Of a stretch of DNA of 64,000 nt, positions 61,427 to 64,000 are shown one piece after another. The position numbers were made by a program, and so were the translations under genes. Below the pieces are notes generated by a model, which did not search any database, had not been told where the DNA came from, and saw only the letters and a program-made list of their open reading frames with translations. The stretch's first letter is position 1. Each line of letters opens with the position of its first letter. The stretch covers positions 12,510,501 to 12,574,500 of the forward strand of contig JAWUZG010000056.1 in assembly GCA_036785705.1 (NCBI GenBank), read 5' to 3'. This DNA comes from Acanthornis magna. Lineage: Eukaryota; Chordata; Aves; Passeriformes; Acanthizidae.

Positions 61427-64000
61427 CTGGAAAACAAAGCAAAAACACCCCAAAACTGAACAGGACTTTTCTTTGAATACAATCTTTGCAAGTGGATTTT
61501 TATCCCTTTTGAATTTAGGTAACAATCCAAAATGTATTTTAAAGAAAATACGTCCCTAAACAGCCCAGATATTTTCTCAAGGTGCTACTTATAAATTGAT
61601 CACAGATTTGGTCCTCAGAACCAGCACAGAGGCAGTTTCATCCTGATCCCTCTGTTTGTTTATTCTGTGATATCTTACAGATATTTACACCTACCATTTA
61701 GAGAGCATTCTGCAGGTGCAGGTTACTCTCCAAATAGCTTTAGCATACTTTCTAGCAATTATTGAAAGTTTGATCCCATCAAATTTCATTAAGGTTTAAA
61801 AGGCAGCAAGAAATTATTTAATTTTATAAGGTCCTGCTCCACGTTCAGTATTTAACCACTAACAAGTCAGAACTTTCTAAATAACTAAGCAAATCTGCCC
61901 ACCCTTAAGGGCTCCAAGGACATGCAAGTTGCCTGATCTCTGCAAATAATTTGTATTGTAGGGTCAAAATCATAACTGATTGAACTAAAACGATGTAATT
62001 AAAGAAAATGTGCTAATATGTTCACCAGAGCTGCAAAAGTTGTGTACTCAAACCTAACCATTATTCCTTAACCATAAAATGAAAGGTAGAAATAACAGTG
62101 CACATAGCTGAGGCAGGCTGTTTCTTTTGGTGGAAAAGCTTTTTCAGTTTTAAATAATATAGAGGCTCACTCAGATTAGAAGGGCTGATTTTCAGAAGTT
62201 GCAACTAGAAGAGTTCATCTGTTTCTAGCGCTACTTTCACAAATGGGAAACATAAGCTGTGGCAATGTGGGGTAGGGGAGAGGTTTTGGGTTTTGTTTTG
62301 TTTTTTTTAAACAAAAAAATAAATCAAATTTTTACTAAACAGTTCATTGATAATCTCTATGGAACCTATTTTAAAACAGACTTGCAGCTTAACAGCAAAA
62401 GTTTCCTTGTTAACAGATATGTTATTTGCTGTTCCTGTGAAAAAGCCGCTAAACACATTTGGTCTAGTTACAGGCCTCCAAAAACTCTCAGCATACATAT
62501 GCTTAGAAAAGACCAAGTTTGACAGCAGACTCTTTGAAGATCCCATCTGTGCTGAGCACACTTCAGGGATGGGCCAAGGAAACAGGAGAAGGCAGAAGGA
62601 GACACCTGCCAGGCGCAGAAAATAAAAGGAAAGGAAAAAGCAATTATCTGTGTTAAAATGATCCTTTTGTGAGCATTCACTATCTCAGGCCACTGTCACA
62701 AGTCAACCTGACAGATTTACTTCAGTGGAAAGCTTTATCTGTCAGGGCATCACAGCCATGCCAGGGCGGGTTTGTCCTGCTCGATCAGGCAATGTCAGAG
62801 CTCAGGCTCAGCTCCCTTCGTGAGCTGAAGGGCCTGAGGGACTGGCAGGGAGAGGCAACAGGACAGAAAGCAAAACCAAAGGCATCAGCTGAGTGCCCTT
62901 GTAGACAAATGCTGAATTAATAAGTTACATGCCTTTGTCCTTAGCTCCCAAAGCCATCCTTCAGTTTCCAAATGCTTTACAAACCATTAATTAATCATAG
63001 CAAAACAGGGAGGTAGAGTACCATCCCAAAAAATACAGATGGTAATGAAGAGGTGTTTAGCTATTTGTCTGACCGAGGAAAGGCTGTGTCCAAGCTGGGC
63101 ATACAGGTGAAATTTCTCATTTCATGTTCAAACAAGGAATAAACACTAATTTCCTTAACTATATACTCTGCACAGTTCTTCTCAGTTTATACATTACAGC
63201 ACAATTTACTTACATTTTACAGGGACACACTCAGATTTGGAAATAATCCCCACTCCACACTTCCCTCTTAAACAGCTCATGGGCACTAGAAGAGTGAACT
63301 TCACTCCCAGCTCAAAGAGCTCATGCAGAGCAATCATGTTCTGGTCCAATAAAGTAACTGAGGCTCTGTTTCTCAATAGTCACAAATTAGGCTTTTATCA
63401 TTCTTACACTTCACCATTCTGGGGCGTTAGTACATTTTCATAAATGTGTAATCCTAAGTGCCTTGGGCACTTACAGACTGTAAAAGACTCCTTTACCTCC
63501 TGCAGAACTAGCCATTCTGATTTTCCCCCCCCCAAAATTAGAGTACAATAGTTCTATTCTTCTCCAGCTAATTGTACATTACCATCTACCTTAGTAATGC
63601 CTTATAACAGCAACAAACAAAAACTGGCTTCCACAAAGACATCAGCTGCATTTTGCCATTTCCAAACATGTTCTCCTTTCTCCCATCACCATGATTTAGG
63701 GCTGTTTTGCAGGCTCATTGCTGAGCTAAACTTATGGGGCTGTGCAGTTATAGCTGGGAATGAGGCTCCTGAGGACTTCTAATGGACAACAGCTGTAAAC
63801 AGCACCGAGCAAAATAAAACGTGCTCTCTTTTGCAATTGATGAATACAGCTTTAACAACTCTTACCTCTTCTGTATATTGGGAGAGAGCTCAGCATCTTA
63901 ATTGAGAGGGTCATTCCTCAGTCAAAGTAAGAAAAATAAAAAAGAAACTCTAAACAAGGGCTTTCTCATGTCAGAAACCCAGGACAATTTGCCATAATTC
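61427..64000 (-). other. Intron upstream of the HPGE exon (incomplete)
   Basis: This is intronic sequence of the carboxypeptidase gene continuing off the right edge. The 3' end of the intron carries a T-rich tract ending TTTTCCAG. The exon that normally precedes the RPY segment in CCP proteins (a region ending in an ITAMPES-like motif) was looked for and not seen. A locally GC-richer block lies at about 62720-62910 and has an open plus-strand frame, but no recognisable protein. There is a short run of C at about 63522-63531 and a T/G-rich stretch at 62284-62312. The only exon-like signal is the candidate at 63866-63916. Confidence 0.75.
63866..63916 (-). other. Possible 51-nt in-phase micro-exon upstream of the HPGE exon
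   Basis: On the minus strand a T-rich tract ends in GACTGAG, followed by 51 bp without an in-frame stop and then a good donor, AGAG followed by GTAAGA. In the frame that would join the 61246-61426 exon, the segment enters in phase 1 and leaves in phase 1 (trailing G + GC makes Gly), encoding MTLSIKMLSSLPIYRR between the split codons. A symmetric exon could be skipped without shifting the frame. Against it: I do not recognise these residues from any CCP protein, the acceptor AG is preceded by purines, and such chance combinations are common in introns. It is recorded as a candidate only; a pseudo-exon is more likely. Confidence 0.15.

Noticed and set aside
62669..62920. Plus-strand open frame of 83 codons with Leu/Arg-rich stretch
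   Set aside because: It looks protein-like in part, but it lies antisense inside the gene, lacks any recognised family and has no transcript evidence.
1..64000. Operons, CRISPR arrays, phage or other prokaryotic systems
   Set aside because: No long compact coding runs, no regularly spaced repeats and no ribosome-binding patterns; split exons with GT-AG borders and CR1 elements show a vertebrate genome.

Overview
This is vertebrate, most likely avian, nuclear DNA. Genes are sparse, the base composition is moderately AT-rich, and the recognisable mobile elements are CR1-type LINE fragments of the bird kind. Several of these carry the 3'-end ATTCTGTG-like signature, and no SINEs of mammalian type are visible. 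A passerine is plausible, but the sequence alone does not prove it.

The only gene I can support runs on the minus strand across the whole window. It is a cytosolic carboxypeptidase of the Nna1/CCP family (peptidase family M14), best matched to AGBL1 (CCP4). Four internal exons are present and are read from high to low coordinates: 61246-61426, 26722-26851, 21984-22115 and 17838-18014. All four are flanked by canonical GT-AG introns, their reading phases agree, and they join without stop or frameshift into about 206 codons. Together they encode almost the whole catalytic core: the HPGE zinc motif, the Asn-Arg substrate-binding pair, the third zinc-ligand histidine (DYHGH) and the YTMES segment with the catalytic glutamate. 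The known role of this family is to trim glutamates from the C termini or side chains of tubulin and other proteins. The 5' exons and the last exons lie outside the window or were not recognised.

Layout by coordinate: 1-17837 is intron 3' of the last visible exon, with a decayed LINE endonuclease fragment near 5.6 kb, a CR1 tail at 1.3 kb and several simple repeats. 17838-26851 holds three exons separated by introns of about 4.0 and 4.6 kb, with one CR1 fragment. 26852-61245 is a single 34.4 kb intron with three CR1 fragments, low-complexity A/C tracts and some candidate regulatory segments. 61246-61426 is the exon with the HPGE motif. 61427-64000 is upstream intron, with one speculative 51-nt micro-exon that fits in phase.

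Almost all other open reading frames in the window look like chance frames or LINE remnants. I found no operon, CRISPR, phage or other new system. The most useful second looks are the in-phase micro-exon, a perfect 13-bp hairpin just upstream of one splice acceptor, the decayed LINE endonuclease, an internally deleted CR1, and an apparent strand bias of A/C-rich tracts relative to transcription.
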